A stretch of DNA of 64,000 bases from Terrabacter tumescens (GTDB lineage Bacteria; Actinomycetota; Actinomycetes; Actinomycetales; Dermatophilaceae). The position numbers were made by a program, and so were the translations under genes. Below are positions 49,430 through 57,446 of this stretch, one piece after another (the stretch's first letter is position 1; every line of letters begins with the position of its first letter). A model generated the notes under the pieces. That model was given only the letters and a program-made list of their open reading frames with translations, did no database searches and was not told the origin of the DNA. The stretch covers positions 248,001 through 312,000 of the forward strand of contig NZ_BMNZ01000001.1 in NCBI RefSeq assembly GCF_014646815.1, in the 5' to 3' direction.

Positions 49430-50266
49430 TCAGGAGCAGGAAGCCGGGGTGGGCGGGTTGCCCGCACCCGGCTTGTAGCCGGCCGGCCCGAGGTTGGCGT
49501 CCACGGCCTTCTGCCAGGACCCGTCGCTGATCATCGTCTTGATGGCATCGGTGATCTTCTGGCACATGGCCGTGTCACCCTTCTTGATGCCGATGCCGTA
49601 GTTCTCCGTGGAGAACGGCTGGCCGACGACCTTGAGCTTGCCCTTGTACTGGTCCTGGGCGGCGTAGCCGGCGAGGATCGTGTCGTCGGTCGTCAGGGCG
49701 TCGATCGCGCCGGAAGCGAGCGCAGCGACGCACTCGGAGTACGTGCCGAACTCCTGGAGGTTGACGTCCGGCACCTTCTCCTTGACCTTCTGGGCTGAGG
49801 TCGAACCGGTCACCGAGCAGAGCTTCTTGCCCTTGAGGGTGTCCGGGCCGGTGATCGAGCTGTCGTCGGCGCGAACCAGAAGGTCCTGACCGGCGATGAA
49901 GTACGGCCCGGCGAAGCTGACCTTCTCCTTGCGGGCGTCGGTGATCGAGTAGGTCGCGACGACCATGTCGACCTGACCGGTCGAGATGAGCGTCTCACGC
50001 TGGGCGCTGGGAGCCTGGACCCAGGTGATGTCGCCCTCGGCAGTCCCGAGGGACTTGGCGACGTACTTCGCCACGTCGACGTCCATGCCGGTGAACTCGG
50101 TGCCCTTCTTGAGGCCGAGTCCGGGCTGGTCGAACTTGATGCCGATCTTGAGCCCCTTGCCGCCGCTGGAGCCGGCGTTGCCTCCGCTGTCGCTGGATCC
50201 ACACGCGGCGAGCGTGAGCGCCAACGTCGCAGCCGCCGCAACGGCTCCGAGTCGTCGTGCCTTCAT
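49430..50266 (-). CDS. gluB: Glutamate-binding lipoprotein GluB
   Basis: A 278-residue solute-binding protein (family 3). Lipobox LAAC with Cys22 follows MKARRLGAV and a hydrophobic stretch. Ligand-binding motifs include KFDQPGLGLK, FTGMDVDVAKYVA and TYSITDARKEKVSFAGPYF. ATG 50266 is chosen because AGGAGG lies seven bases upstream and the signal peptide begins there. Specificity for glutamate is taken from the operon and the close resemblance to corynebacterial GluB. Confidence 0.93.
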   Translation of the reverse strand: MKARRLGAVAAAATLALTLAACGSSDSGGNAGSSGGKGLKIGIKFDQPGLGLKKGTEFTGMDVDVAKYVAKSLGTAEGDITWVQAPSAQRETLISTGQVDMVVATYSITDARKEKVSFAGPYFIAGQDLLVRADDSSITGPDTLKGKKLCSVTGSTSAQKVKEKVPDVNLQEFGTYSECVAALASGAIDALTTDDTILAGYAAQDQYKGKLKVVGQPFSTENYGIGIKKGDTAMCQKITDAIKTMISDGSWQKAVDANLGPAGYKPGAGNPPTPASCS

Positions 50267-50348
50267 CTGGGTTCCTCCTGGGTGGTTGCTCACGGCACGC
50301 GGTGCTGCGTGCCGATCCCTGTCGATTGGTGCAGATGGTTCCGGTGGG

Positions 50349-51143
50349 TCAGTGCGTGAGGATCTTGCCGAGGAAGTCCTTGGCGCGGTCGCTGCGGGGG
50401 TTGGTGAAGAACTCCTGCGGCGTGCCGACCTCGACGATCTGGCCGTCGGCCATGAAGACGACGCGGTCCGCGGCCTTGCGGGCGAAGCCCATCTCGTGGG
50501 TCACGACGATCATCGTCATGCCCTCCTTGGCGAGGCCCACCATGACGTCGAGGACCTCGTTGACCATCTCCGGGTCGAGGGCCGACGTCGGCTCGTCGAA
50601 GAGCATGACCTTGGGGCCCATCGCGAGCGAGCGGGCGATCGCGACGCGCTGCTGCTGGCCGCCGGAGAGCTGGGCCGGGTACTTGTCGGCCTGTGCCTCG
50701 ACACCGACCCGCTTGAGCAGCTCGGTGGCCTGCCGGTCCGCGTCGGACTTCGACTTCTTGCGCACCTTGATCGGCCCGAGCGTCACGTTGTCGCGGATCG
50801 TCTTGTGCGCGAACAGGTTGAAGGACTGGAAGACCATCCCGACGTCGGCCCGCAGCTGTGCGAGCGGCTTGCCCTCCTCGGGCAGTGCCTGACCGTCGAT
50901 GGAGATGGTGCCCGACTCGATGGTCTCGAGGCGGTTGATGGCGCGGCACAGCGTCGACTTGCCCGAGCCGGACGGTCCGAGGACGACGACCACCTCGCCC
51001 TTGCCGACGGTGAGGTTGATGTCGCGCAGCACGTGTAGGTCGCCGAAGTGCTTGTTGACTCCGTCGATGACGACCATCGGGTCACGAGGCGTGTCCGGGG
51101 TCCGATCGCTCGGCACCGCGGCGGTGGGGTTCACGTCGTCCAT
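50349..51143 (-). CDS. gluA: Glutamate ABC transporter ATP-binding protein GluA
   Basis: A 264-residue ATPase. Walker A is GPSGSGKST, the signature [16 protein letters not shown] and Walker [15 protein letters not shown]; the last is typical of amino-acid importers. It is the first gene of the operon. ATG 51143 is six bases after TAGGTT and has no Shine-Dalgarno, so it is probably leaderless. An 82-base gap separates it from gluB. Confidence 0.95.
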   Translation of the reverse strand: MDDVNPTAAVPSDRTPDTPRDPMVVIDGVNKHFGDLHVLRDINLTVGKGEVVVVLGPSGSGKSTLCRAINRLETIESGTISIDGQALPEEGKPLAQLRADVGMVFQSFNLFAHKTIRDNVTLGPIKVRKKSKSDADRQATELLKRVGVEAQADKYPAQLSGGQQQRVAIARSLAMGPKVMLFDEPTSALDPEMVNEVLDVMVGLAKEGMTMIVVTHEMGFARKAADRVVFMADGQIVEVGTPQEFFTNPRSDRAKDFLGKILTH

Positions 51144-51149
51144 CCCGGA

Positions 51150-51155
51150 AACCTA
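51150..51155 (-). promoter_or_regulatory. Putative -10 box of the gluABCD operon (leaderless)
   Basis: TAGGTT on the minus strand, six bases before ATG 51143. Confidence 0.55.
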
Positions 51156-51222
51156 TCGGCTCCAGCACCCGCGCGACACGCTCCGCGCCGAGCGTGCCCG
51201 AATCGTGAGGACCGCAGGCACG

Positions 51223-51262
51223 CGGTCGGCGCCCTGCTCCACGGGGAGCGGGGCGCCGACCG
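51223..51262 (-). terminator. Terminator downstream of the M23 peptidase gene
   Basis: A perfect 11-base outer stem CGGTCGGCGCC/GGCGCCGACCG and an inner GCTCC/GGAGC stem. It separates the M23 gene from the glutamate operon. Confidence 0.75.
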
Positions 51263-51287
51263 GTTCACACAGGCCCGGCCACGCGGG

Positions 51288-52757
51288 TCAGGGGCTGCCC
51301 TCCGCCGCCGTCGTCGAGGACGCGCTGGGCTCGCTCGTCGAGGTGGTGGGTTCGCTCGCCGCCGACGTGGCGGGCTTGCTCGTCGCGGTACCCGTGGACG
51401 AGCTCGTCGAGGTCTCTGCCGCGGTGGCGACCGCGGTGGCGGTCTTCAGGACGCGGGTCGCGGTCGCCGTGGCGGTCGCCGTAGCGGTGGCGGTCGCCGT
51501 CGGCTCGGACGCGGCGGGTGCGGCTGCAGCGGCGCTCGTCGAGCTCGGCGGGTCGGACACAGGCGCCTGGCTCGTGGCGGGGGACTGGGTCGTGGTCGTG
51601 GTGTCCGGAGGGGTCGTCGTGGTCGTCGTGCTGGGTGTGCCCGTCGTCGTCCCGGTCGTCCCCGTCGACCCTGTGGTGGTCGTCGTGCTCGGCGGGGTCG
51701 TCGTCGGGGGCATGGTGGACGTCGTGGCGCTGCCCGTCGGGGACGGCTTGGTGCTCGTCGGGGACGGCTTCGTCGTGGGAGCAGGAGAGCTCGTCGTGGG
51801 ACGGCTCGTCGTCGGCGTGCCCGTGGGCTTGCTGGTCGACGGCGGACGGCCACCCGTGCTGCTGGGCGACGACGTCACGACGGTGGCCTCGGTGAGCGGG
51901 ACGTCACCGTCCGCGACGGTGCGGATGACGCGGCTGCCCGGGTCGAGCACGAGGTGCGGGACGACGGCATACGGGACGGATGCCGTGGCTGACGGCGCGA
52001 AGCCGAGGTAGGGAGCGGGGTCGACGTAGCGGTCGTTGATGATGACGTCGAAGTGCAGGTGGCAGCCGGTGGACCAACCGGTCGTACCGCTCAGGCCGAT
52101 GACCTGGCCCTGCTTGACGGCCTGGCCCTCGGTGACGAGGAACTTCGACTGGTGACCGTAGGCGGTCTTGACCGTCGGGCTGTGCTGGATGATCGTGCGT
52201 CCGCCCCATGACGCCGAGACCCGGGCGTAGATGACCGTGCCGTCCGCGGCTGCGTGGATCGGCGTGCCGCAGGCCGCCGCGAGGTCGATGCCGGTGTGGA
52301 ACATCGGGCGACCGAGGAGCGGGTGGATGCGCGGGCCGAACGGCGAGGTCTCACCGCCGGCCACGGGGTGGATGAAGAGCGGCCGCCCGACGATCGGGGC
52401 CGCGATGGCCTCGGCCGTCGCCGGCGTCAGGCTGATCGCCGGGAACATGAACAGACCGCCACCGATGGCGGTCGAGAAGGCGGAGTCGACCGGAGCCAGC
52501 GCCGCTGTCGGGGCGCTGGCGGCCGTCGACCGGGACAGCTCGCCCTGGGCCTGCCCCACGGCAGCGACGGCGTCCTTCACGGCAGGCGACCCGGCCGCGA
52601 GCACGACCGATGCGGTCGGCGTCTGGGGTGCGCTGCCACCCAGGAAGGGCAGCATCGCAAAGAGCAGGAGCATCGTCGCGAAGGGCACAAGTCTGCCGCG
52701 CATCCGAATGTTCAGGACGCGCGGACCACTGCGCTCATTGGCGTCTGTCACCGTCAA
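51288..52757 (-). CDS. Secreted M23-family peptidase with long Ser/Thr/Pro-rich tail
   Basis: A 489-residue exported protein. A signal or anchor helix lies at about 24-40. The M23 (LytM-like) domain is at about 135-250, with zinc ligands His154 and Asp158 (HTGIDLA) and His235 (HLHF), and His202 in YGHQS. All key residues are present, so it should be an active glycyl-glycine or peptidoglycan endopeptidase. Residues from about 290 to the end are low complexity: Ser, Thr, Pro and an Ala-Thr run. This could span the cell wall and be O-glycosylated. TTG 52757 is used, with GAGGGGGG upstream; GTG 52751 is the alternative. Confidence 0.87.
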   Translation of the reverse strand: MTVTDANERSGPRVLNIRMRGRLVPFATMLLLFAMLPFLGGSAPQTPTASVVLAAGSPAVKDAVAAVGQAQGELSRSTAASAPTAALAPVDSAFSTAIGGGLFMFPAISLTPATAEAIAAPIVGRPLFIHPVAGGETSPFGPRIHPLLGRPMFHTGIDLAAACGTPIHAAADGTVIYARVSASWGGRTIIQHSPTVKTAYGHQSKFLVTEGQAVKQGQVIGLSGTTGWSTGCHLHFDVIINDRYVDPAPYLGFAPSATASVPYAVVPHLVLDPGSRVIRTVADGDVPLTEATVVTSSPSSTGGRPPSTSKPTGTPTTSRPTTSSPAPTTKPSPTSTKPSPTGSATTSTMPPTTTPPSTTTTTGSTGTTGTTTGTPSTTTTTTPPDTTTTTQSPATSQAPVSDPPSSTSAAAAAPAASEPTATATATATATATATRVLKTATAVATAAETSTSSSTGTATSKPATSAASEPTTSTSEPSASSTTAAEGSP

Positions 52758-53067
52758 GCCACCCCCCTCGAGGTACTGCTGCTGTCACCGTCGACCCTCG
52801 TGCGGTGGACCCGGCACCGCAACCGGAAGGCCATCGCGAACGCCCCCACGTCCTGACCGGCCGGTCCCCTCCACCATAGGTGCGAGGGTTGCACAAGGGG
52901 CGATTCCCGAGAAATTCGGTCGGGATCCGTGACGGATGTGACGGATGTGCCACATGTCCGGAACGCAGGTGTGGCCCGCCCGGTCCTGGGACTGGACGGG
53001 CCACACCTTCGAAGCACGCGGCATACGTCAGCGTGCGACGCTCCGGTGCGACGGGTTGGGGCTGGGA
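52758..53067. other. 310-base gap between the M23 and M43 genes
   Basis: Both flanking genes are on the minus strand. The gap holds the M43 terminator hairpin (52967-53008), one CGGCATAC octamer (53019-53026) and a short direct repeat (GACGGATGTG twice, near 52931-52949). I compared it with the ydaO (c-di-AMP) riboswitch often found before such genes and saw no match. Confidence 0.6.
52967..53008 (-). terminator. Terminator downstream of the M43 peptidase gene
   Basis: A perfect 12-base stem AGGTGTGGCCCG/CGGGCCACACCT with an inner GTCC/GGAC stem. Confidence 0.75.
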
Positions 53068-54018
53068 TCAGCTGGTGGGGATCTGGCGGAAGTCGACCCA
53101 GGCGTCGTTCATGCGCTCGACCTGTCCCTTGGTGAACATGTTCATGCAGGAGTCCTGCGTGTAGTCCATGAAGTTGTGGATCGGGTCGAGGCCGGGCGCG
53201 GTGCACGTGTCGGCGCCGGTGGGGCAGTTGAACTGCGGCACCGCCTCGCGCGGGGTGTCGGCCACGAAGTCACCGCTCGCCGAGCACGCGCCCTTGAAGG
53301 TGTGCTCGAGCATGAGCCAGTGGCCCACCTCGTGCGTCAGGGTGTCGCCCTGCGCGTACTTGCCGGCCGTGCCGCCGGGCATCGACTCGTCGAGCATGAC
53401 GACGCCGTCGATGTAGTCGCGACCGTTGTTGTAGCCCTTGGGGAAGTAGGCCCAGCCGAGCAGGCCGCCGCCGATGTTGGCGGAGTAGACGTTGAGGGTC
53501 TCGGAGTTGCCGGTGTAGAGCGCCTTCTTCATGTCGCGCTCGGTCTTGCCCGGGGAGACGGTGTACCACTGCGCGTTGACGGTGTAGTCGATCTTGGCGA
53601 GGGAGAAGCGGAACGGCGAGTCTGCGGCGTCAGGGGCGGTCTTGCCGCCGTAGGAGTCGTTGAGCACGGTCATCTGCGCGGCGATGAGCCGCTCCCAGCG
53701 CGCCTTCTCGGTGGCCGACAGCGTGTGGTCGGAGACGACGTGGAAGACGGTCGGGATGTGGACGCTGCCGTTGGGCAGGCGCGGGGCGTCCTTGATGACG
53801 CCGTATGCGTTGGCCTCGTTCTTGGAGTAGAGCTCGGGCTCCTTGGCCGTGCTCCCGGCCCGCACGCGAGCGAGGTCTGGCGCCGTCTGGCACTCCGTAG
53901 CCGCGGGCGACGGACGGGTCGGCGCGGCGCTCACTGTCGCGCTCGAGGAGCCGGCGGCGATGACGCTCGCGGCAGCGGCGGAGACCGCCAGCGCGCGCAG
54001 GATGGGCTTGGTCGACAT
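53068..54018 (-). CDS. Secreted zinc metalloprotease, M43 (pappalysin/cytophagalysin) family
   Basis: A 316-residue protein with a signal peptide (about 1-32). The metzincin motif HEVGHWLMLEH supplies His229, Glu230, His233 and His239. The downstream IHNFMDYTQDSC contains the Met-turn and the Asp/Cys of the M43B signature. The length is usual for single-domain bacterial members. It should degrade proteins outside the cell. ATG 54018 follows GGGGAGAA. It lies upstream of the M23 gene but has its own terminator. Confidence 0.92.
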   Translation of the reverse strand: MSTKPILRALAVSAAAASVIAAGSSSATVSAAPTRPSPAATECQTAPDLARVRAGSTAKEPELYSKNEANAYGVIKDAPRLPNGSVHIPTVFHVVSDHTLSATEKARWERLIAAQMTVLNDSYGGKTAPDAADSPFRFSLAKIDYTVNAQWYTVSPGKTERDMKKALYTGNSETLNVYSANIGGGLLGWAYFPKGYNNGRDYIDGVVMLDESMPGGTAGKYAQGDTLTHEVGHWLMLEHTFKGACSASGDFVADTPREAVPQFNCPTGADTCTAPGLDPIHNFMDYTQDSCMNMFTKGQVERMNDAWVDFRQIPTS

Positions 54019-54701
54019 ACGTGTTCTCCCCAGTCTTGGTGGCCCCCGAGCCTTCGGTCATCGGAACCTATCCCGGGCCGGTGACGCCGTGGGGGCTTGG
54101 GACCTCCCAACCTCGGTCCCGCTCCTTGCAGGGATCTTGCGGAAACCACCGACTTTCGACGGGGCGATCTTGCAGACTGCCCGGCACAGTGGTTGTCGTG
54201 GGGGAGGAAGACCGGCGAACCCGTGGGGGGAAGCGCCGGAGTGGGGCCGGTAGGGGGTGAGGACGGGGTGGGTTCTGCCGGGGGAGTCGGCGGGACCCGC
54301 CCCGATCCCGTTCCACGGGGCTCGGAGGCGTGGGGCGAGATGGGGTGAACGGCACGACTCGTCCCATCTGTGCAATGTGCCGCATTTCGCACGATGCGCC
54401 CTCGCCGAGGGTGGAGACTGGAGCCAGGACGGCGCGGCCCCTTCTCGGGAGGAGGGTCGAGGTCGTCCCGCGGACGACGCCGACCTCACGGTCGATGGGC
54501 ACGGTGCCCCGACTCCCACCCCCGGGGCCCGTGTCCACCCCCCACGTCGTCCGCGCGCCCTTGGGTCCTCGAACGGACCGCGAGGCGCAGGACTGGCCGG
54601 CGGTGGTCGCACCCCGACGGCCAGTCCACGCCCGCAGGACAGGTCCAGACGCCTACCGCGACGTGACAGGGCGAACCTGGACGAACCGGGACGAACCACC
54701 G
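54019..54701. other. 683-base stretch without a convincing gene
   Basis: Several open frames cross this stretch on both strands, but none has a recognisable domain or good start signals, and the apparent proteins are of low complexity. No transposon ends or integrase fragments are seen, although the stretch ends at a tRNA gene. Confidence 0.5.
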
Positions 54702-54778
54702 TGGTGGGGCAGCAGGGGCTTGAACCCTGGACCGACGGATTATGAGTCCGCTGCTCTGACCGGCTGAGCTACTGCCCC
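54702..54778 (-). tRNA. tRNA-Met (CAT), elongator type
   Basis: A 77-base cloverleaf including an encoded CCA. Acceptor stem GGGGCAG/CTGCCCC, D-arm TAGCTCAGCCGGTCAGAGCA, anticodon loop CTCATAA (anticodon at 54742-54744), T-arm CAGGGTTCAAGCCCCTG. A first G-C pair rules out initiator tRNA. A lysidine-modified tRNA-Ile2 is the alternative for a CAT anticodon, but the arm sequences look like actinobacterial elongator Met. Confidence 0.92.
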
Positions 54779-54815
54779 GGGACCTGACGCCGGCATGGCC
54801 GACGAGGTCGGTCGG

Positions 54816-54821
54816 AGTCTA
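54816..54821 (-). promoter_or_regulatory. Putative -10 box of tRNA-Met
   Basis: TAGACT on the minus strand, 37 bases before the tRNA. GTGACC (54838-54843) lies 16 bases further upstream as a possible -35. A GGTCGGAG/CTCCGACC inverted repeat (54810-54836) surrounds the box. Confidence 0.5.
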
Positions 54822-54937
54822 GCGAGCGCTCCGACCTGGTCACGCCTCCGGTCGAGCCGCGTCGGTCCAGCCCCGGCCGAGCTGCCTCGGTCGAGCTGCG
54901 CTAGAGCCCCGTTCCACGGTGCGCTCGCGCCACCCTC

Positions 54938-54943
54938 TAGGCT
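54938..54943 (+). promoter_or_regulatory. Putative -10 box of the Rieske ferredoxin gene
   Basis: TAGGCT, about 41 bases before ATG 54985; the leader carries GTGAGGAA. Confidence 0.4.
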
Positions 54944-54984
54944 CGCCGTGACCGTGGTCCCGAGCAGGTGAGGAACGAGCTGGC

Positions 54985-55326
54985 ATGAGTGACGGCATCC
55001 GCGTGGCGTCGGTCGACGACGTCGAGCCCGGCGAGGCGCTCGTGCTCGACACCGCGCTGACGGTGACGGACGAGCCGATCTCGCTCTTCCGCGACGACGA
55101 CGGCACCTACTACGCCCTCGACGACACGTGTTCGCACGAGGACGCGTCCCTCGCGGAGGGCTGGATCGAGGCCGGTGAGGTGGAGTGCCCGCTGCACGCC
55201 ACCCGTTTCTGCCTCAGCGACGGCCGGCCGATGTGCCTGCCCGCCACCAAGCCCGTGCGGACCCACCGGGTCGAGATCCGGGACGACGAGGTGTACCTCT
55301 TCCCCGGGGAGCCACGCGGCGCCTGA
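54985..55326 (+). CDS. Rieske [2Fe-2S] ferredoxin
   Basis: A 113-residue soluble electron carrier. The cluster ligands are Cys49 and His51 (CSHED) and Cys68 and His71 (CPLHATRF). It resembles the ferredoxin subunits of aromatic-ring dioxygenases and of nitrite-reductase-like systems, yet no oxygenase or reductase gene is nearby, so its partner must be encoded elsewhere. The ATG at 54985 follows a weak GAGGAA about ten bases away. Confidence 0.9.
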   Translation: MSDGIRVASVDDVEPGEALVLDTALTVTDEPISLFRDDDGTYYALDDTCSHEDASLAEGWIEAGEVECPLHATRFCLSDGRPMCLPATKPVRTHRVEIRDDEVYLFPGEPRGA

Positions 55327-55438
55327 CGGTGGAGCGGCCCGTGCGCAGTCGCAGACCCGGTCGCAGCGGGTCGTCCAGGAAACACCAAAACGGACAAATC
55401 CGATCGTGAGACTGCTGGTGCCCGTGTGGACCATGGTG

Positions 55439-55444
55439 CACAAT
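55439..55444 (+). promoter_or_regulatory. Possible -10 box of the DUF3145 gene
   Basis: CACAAT, placed seven bases before an 18-base inverted repeat; the leader to ATG 55556 would be about 105 bases. Confidence 0.35.
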
Positions 55445-55450
55445 GGGCGA

Positions 55451-55468
55451 GTGCTCGAGGTCGAGCAC
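55451..55468. promoter_or_regulatory. Inverted repeat at the presumed transcription start of DUF3145
   Basis: GTGCTCGA-GG-TCGAGCAC, a perfect eight-base inverted repeat. It could be an operator or a 5' hairpin of the mRNA. The 229-base gap (55327-55555) otherwise holds only a 26-codon open frame that I do not trust. Confidence 0.45.
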
Positions 55469-55555
55469 GCACGATCCGCCGTCACCGAAGCAGTCCACCC
55501 GTTCACGAAGTAGCAGGCGTTGGGGAAGACGTCCCTGCAACTTCAGGAGGTTCGG

Positions 55556-56071
55556 ATGGCTGTCGCGATGCCGCGCACCCAGACAGGCGGGGTTCTGTTC
55601 ATACACGGAGCCCCGGCCGCGCTGTGCCCGCACATCACGTGGGCGATCGAGGCCGTCCTCGACGAACGGGTGACGCTCGACTGGATCCCTCAGCCCGCCG
55701 CTCCCCGGATGATGCGCACCGAGCTCCCGTGGTCCGGCGCCGTCGGCACCGGCGCCGAGCTCGCCAGTGCCCTCCGCGGATGGGACGGCCTGCGCTACGA
55801 GGTGACCGAGGACCCGTCGCCGGGATGCGACGGCGCGCGCTGGTCCTACACGCCCCGTCTCGGCATCCACCACGCCATGACCTCCGCGTCCGGTGACGCC
55901 GTCGTGCAGGAGGACCGGCTCCGCGAGGCGATCCTGCGCACCCGCGGCGACGCCGAGGCCCTCCAGGACGAGATCGACCTGCTCCTCGGCATCCCGTGGG
56001 ACGACGAGCTCGAGGTGTTCCGCTACGCGGGCGACGGTGCTGCCGTTCGCTGGATGCACAAGGTGGGCTGA
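55556..56071 (+). CDS. DUF3145 family protein
   Basis: A 171-residue protein of the actinobacterial DUF3145 family. Characteristic stretches are GGVLFIHGAPAALCPHITWA, VTLDWIPQPA and LGIPWDDELEVFRYAGDGA. ATG 55556 has AGGAGG five bases upstream. Members are strongly conserved in actinobacteria, often near the fatty-acid synthase genes as here, but their function is not established. A strong terminator follows. Confidence 0.88.
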   Translation: MAVAMPRTQTGGVLFIHGAPAALCPHITWAIEAVLDERVTLDWIPQPAAPRMMRTELPWSGAVGTGAELASALRGWDGLRYEVTEDPSPGCDGARWSYTPRLGIHHAMTSASGDAVVQEDRLREAILRTRGDAEALQDEIDLLLGIPWDDELEVFRYAGDGAAVRWMHKVG

Positions 56072-56118
56072 CCACCGCACGTCTCGTCCGCCACGACCTC
56101 CAGCGTGGCGTCCGAGGT

Positions 56119-56157
56119 GACGAGGGCCCGGGCGGTTCGTGCTCCCGGGCCCTCGTC
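56119..56157 (+). terminator. Terminator of the DUF3145 gene
   Basis: A perfect 14-base stem GACGAGGGCCCGGG/CCCGGGCCCTCGTC with an 11-base loop. Confidence 0.85.
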
Positions 56158-56296
56158 ATGTCCGGCTCGTCCCCGGCGCGTCGACCCGGAGCCGAAAACC
56201 ACTGGGCAACAGCCGCCTGCGCCTGTCATCATCGACCCGGCGCCAGCATCACTGTGCGCCAACCCATCTCCCTCACCCGCAGACGAAGGGCCAACC

Positions 56297-56422
56297 ATGG
56301 CAACGGGACTCACCACCGAAGCGAAGCGCAGCCTGTGCCTCGCCGATGTGGCCTACCCGTTCCCAGGGGAGTGCCGCATCCGGCACACCCAGCCGTGGAG
56401 TCCCCACCTGCGATCTCGCTGA
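56297..56422 (+). CDS. Possible short peptide (41 aa) ahead of a terminator
   Basis: A 41-codon frame with GAAGGG eight bases before the ATG. The peptide (starting MATGLTTEAKRSLCLADVAY) is basic and has two Cys residues. It lies in a 294-base interval between two strong terminators (56119-56157 and 56452-56486), so this interval must have its own transcript, either for this peptide or as a small RNA. It could be a leader peptide for the HNH-WhiB genes. No similarity recognised. Confidence 0.4.
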   Translation: MATGLTTEAKRSLCLADVAYPFPGECRIRHTQPWSPHLRSR

Positions 56423-56451
56423 CGCGACGAGCCTGACCGGCTCCGTCCCTC

Positions 56452-56486
56452 GAGCCGCCCACCGGGATGACCCGGACGGGCGGCTC
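56452..56486 (+). terminator. Terminator or attenuator upstream of HNH-WhiB
   Basis: Stem GAGCCGCCC/GGGCGGCTC with inner CCGGG/CCCGG, followed by TTCTCGT. It lies 30 bases after the 41-codon frame and 74 bases before the HNH gene. Confidence 0.75.
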
Positions 56487-56560
56487 TTCTCGTGCCGCCC
56501 GTCGCCGCCAGTGAACAGAGACGACGACACGAGTCGCCATGAGGGAGAGGAGGATCGGCC

Positions 56561-57067
56561 ATGACCCAGGTCGAGGTGTGGAACGCCGACGAGACGCTGC
56601 TCCACCGGGTATCGGTGCGGCACGCCGTGCGGATGATCTGGCGCGGCGTCGCCACACCGGTCGAGGTCCACGCGACCGAGCGCTTCGGTCCCTACCAGGT
56701 CCCGGTCGTCGTCCGACTCGTGCGGTACGTGGAGCAGAAGTGGCTCTACTCGCGCACCCGGGCGACCTACTCCCGCGAGGGCGTCCTGCTCCGTGACCGC
56801 GGGCAGTGCGCCTACTGCGGACGCTTCACCGCCACGACCATGGACCACGTCCTCCCGCACTCACGAGGCGGCGCGACGTCGTGGGCCAACGCGGTCGCGG
56901 CCTGCGAGCCGTGCAACGCCCGCAAGGGTGACCGCACCCCCGACGAGGCGCGGATGCCCCTGCGATGGGACCCCTACGTGCCCACCCGGGTGCAGCTGCA
57001 CTTCGCCCGCGCCACCACGCCCACCCCGAGCCCCACCAGCACCGAGCGGAAGGAGTCCGACCCATGA
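56561..57067 (+). CDS. HNH endonuclease
   Basis: A 168-residue protein with a C-terminal HNH domain. A zinc knuckle is formed by Cys83/Cys86 and Cys115/Cys118, the catalytic DH is at 95-96 in TMDHVLPHSRGG and the third motif is NARKGDRTPDEA. The N-terminal 80 residues (VEVWNADETLLHRVSVRHAV) are the usual extension of the actinobacterial stand-alone HNH family. It overlaps the WhiB gene by four bases. Possible role: DNA repair or nucleic-acid restriction; substrate unknown. Confidence 0.9.
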   Translation: MTQVEVWNADETLLHRVSVRHAVRMIWRGVATPVEVHATERFGPYQVPVVVRLVRYVEQKWLYSRTRATYSREGVLLRDRGQCAYCGRFTATTMDHVLPHSRGGATSWANAVAACEPCNARKGDRTPDEARMPLRWDPYVPTRVQLHFARATTPTPSPTSTERKESDP

Positions 57068-57438
57068 CCAGGAACCGCACCCCCGTGCGCACGCAGTCCC
57101 TCGCCCAGGTGGGGCTCCGGCCTGCGGCCCGAACGGGTCAGGGACTCGACGCCTGGATCTTCCGCGCCGCGTCCGAGCACCCGTTCGAGCTCGACGGTGC
57201 CGTGCCGAGCTGCGCAGCCCACGACCCGGAGCTGTTCTGGCCGGCCACGGAGAGCGAGGCGGAGCGGGCCAAGGCGGTGTGCGCGACGTGCCCCCTGGCC
57301 GAGGTCTGCCTCGCCGTCGCCCAGCGTCGGTTCGAGTGGGGCGTCTGGGGCGGCGAGCTGCTCGCCAAGGGTCGTCCCACCACGGACCTGCCGGGCAACG
57401 TGCGCCCGTCCCCGCACGACAGCGCGCGCAGCGCCTGA
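57064..57438 (+). CDS. WhiB-family iron-sulfur transcription factor
   Basis: A 124-residue protein with the four cluster Cys at 50, 73, 76 and 82 (CxxC at 73-76), and the turn motif GVWGG at 93-97. The cluster senses oxygen or nitric oxide, and the protein usually acts bound to the principal sigma factor. The tail after the turn has AKGRP but no clear AT-hook, so it is not obviously WhiB7. It is translationally coupled to the HNH gene (ATGA). A long hairpin follows. Confidence 0.92.
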   Translation: MTRNRTPVRTQSLAQVGLRPAARTGQGLDAWIFRAASEHPFELDGAVPSCAAHDPELFWPATESEAERAKAVCATCPLAEVCLAVAQRRFEWGVWGGELLAKGRPTTDLPGNVRPSPHDSARSA

Positions 57439-57446
57439 TAAACGAG

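Noticed and set aside
51446-51853. Repetitive DNA in the M23 gene tail as a possible CRISPR or satellite
   Set aside because: Repeats are irregular codon-level repeats for Ser/Thr/Pro/Ala, without spacers of even length, and in frame with the gene.
52758-53067. ydaO (c-di-AMP) riboswitch upstream of the M23 peptidase
   Set aside because: The conserved blocks expected for this riboswitch were not found; only loosely similar G-rich runs are present.
54097-54767. Several overlapping frames between the M43 gene and tRNA-Met
   Set aside because: Products are Arg/Gly/Pro-rich, lack domains, and some run through the tRNA gene on the other strand.
55433-55513. 26-codon open frame in the DUF3145 leader
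   Set aside because: No ribosome binding site, and the predicted promoter overlaps its start, so it would probably not be transcribed whole.
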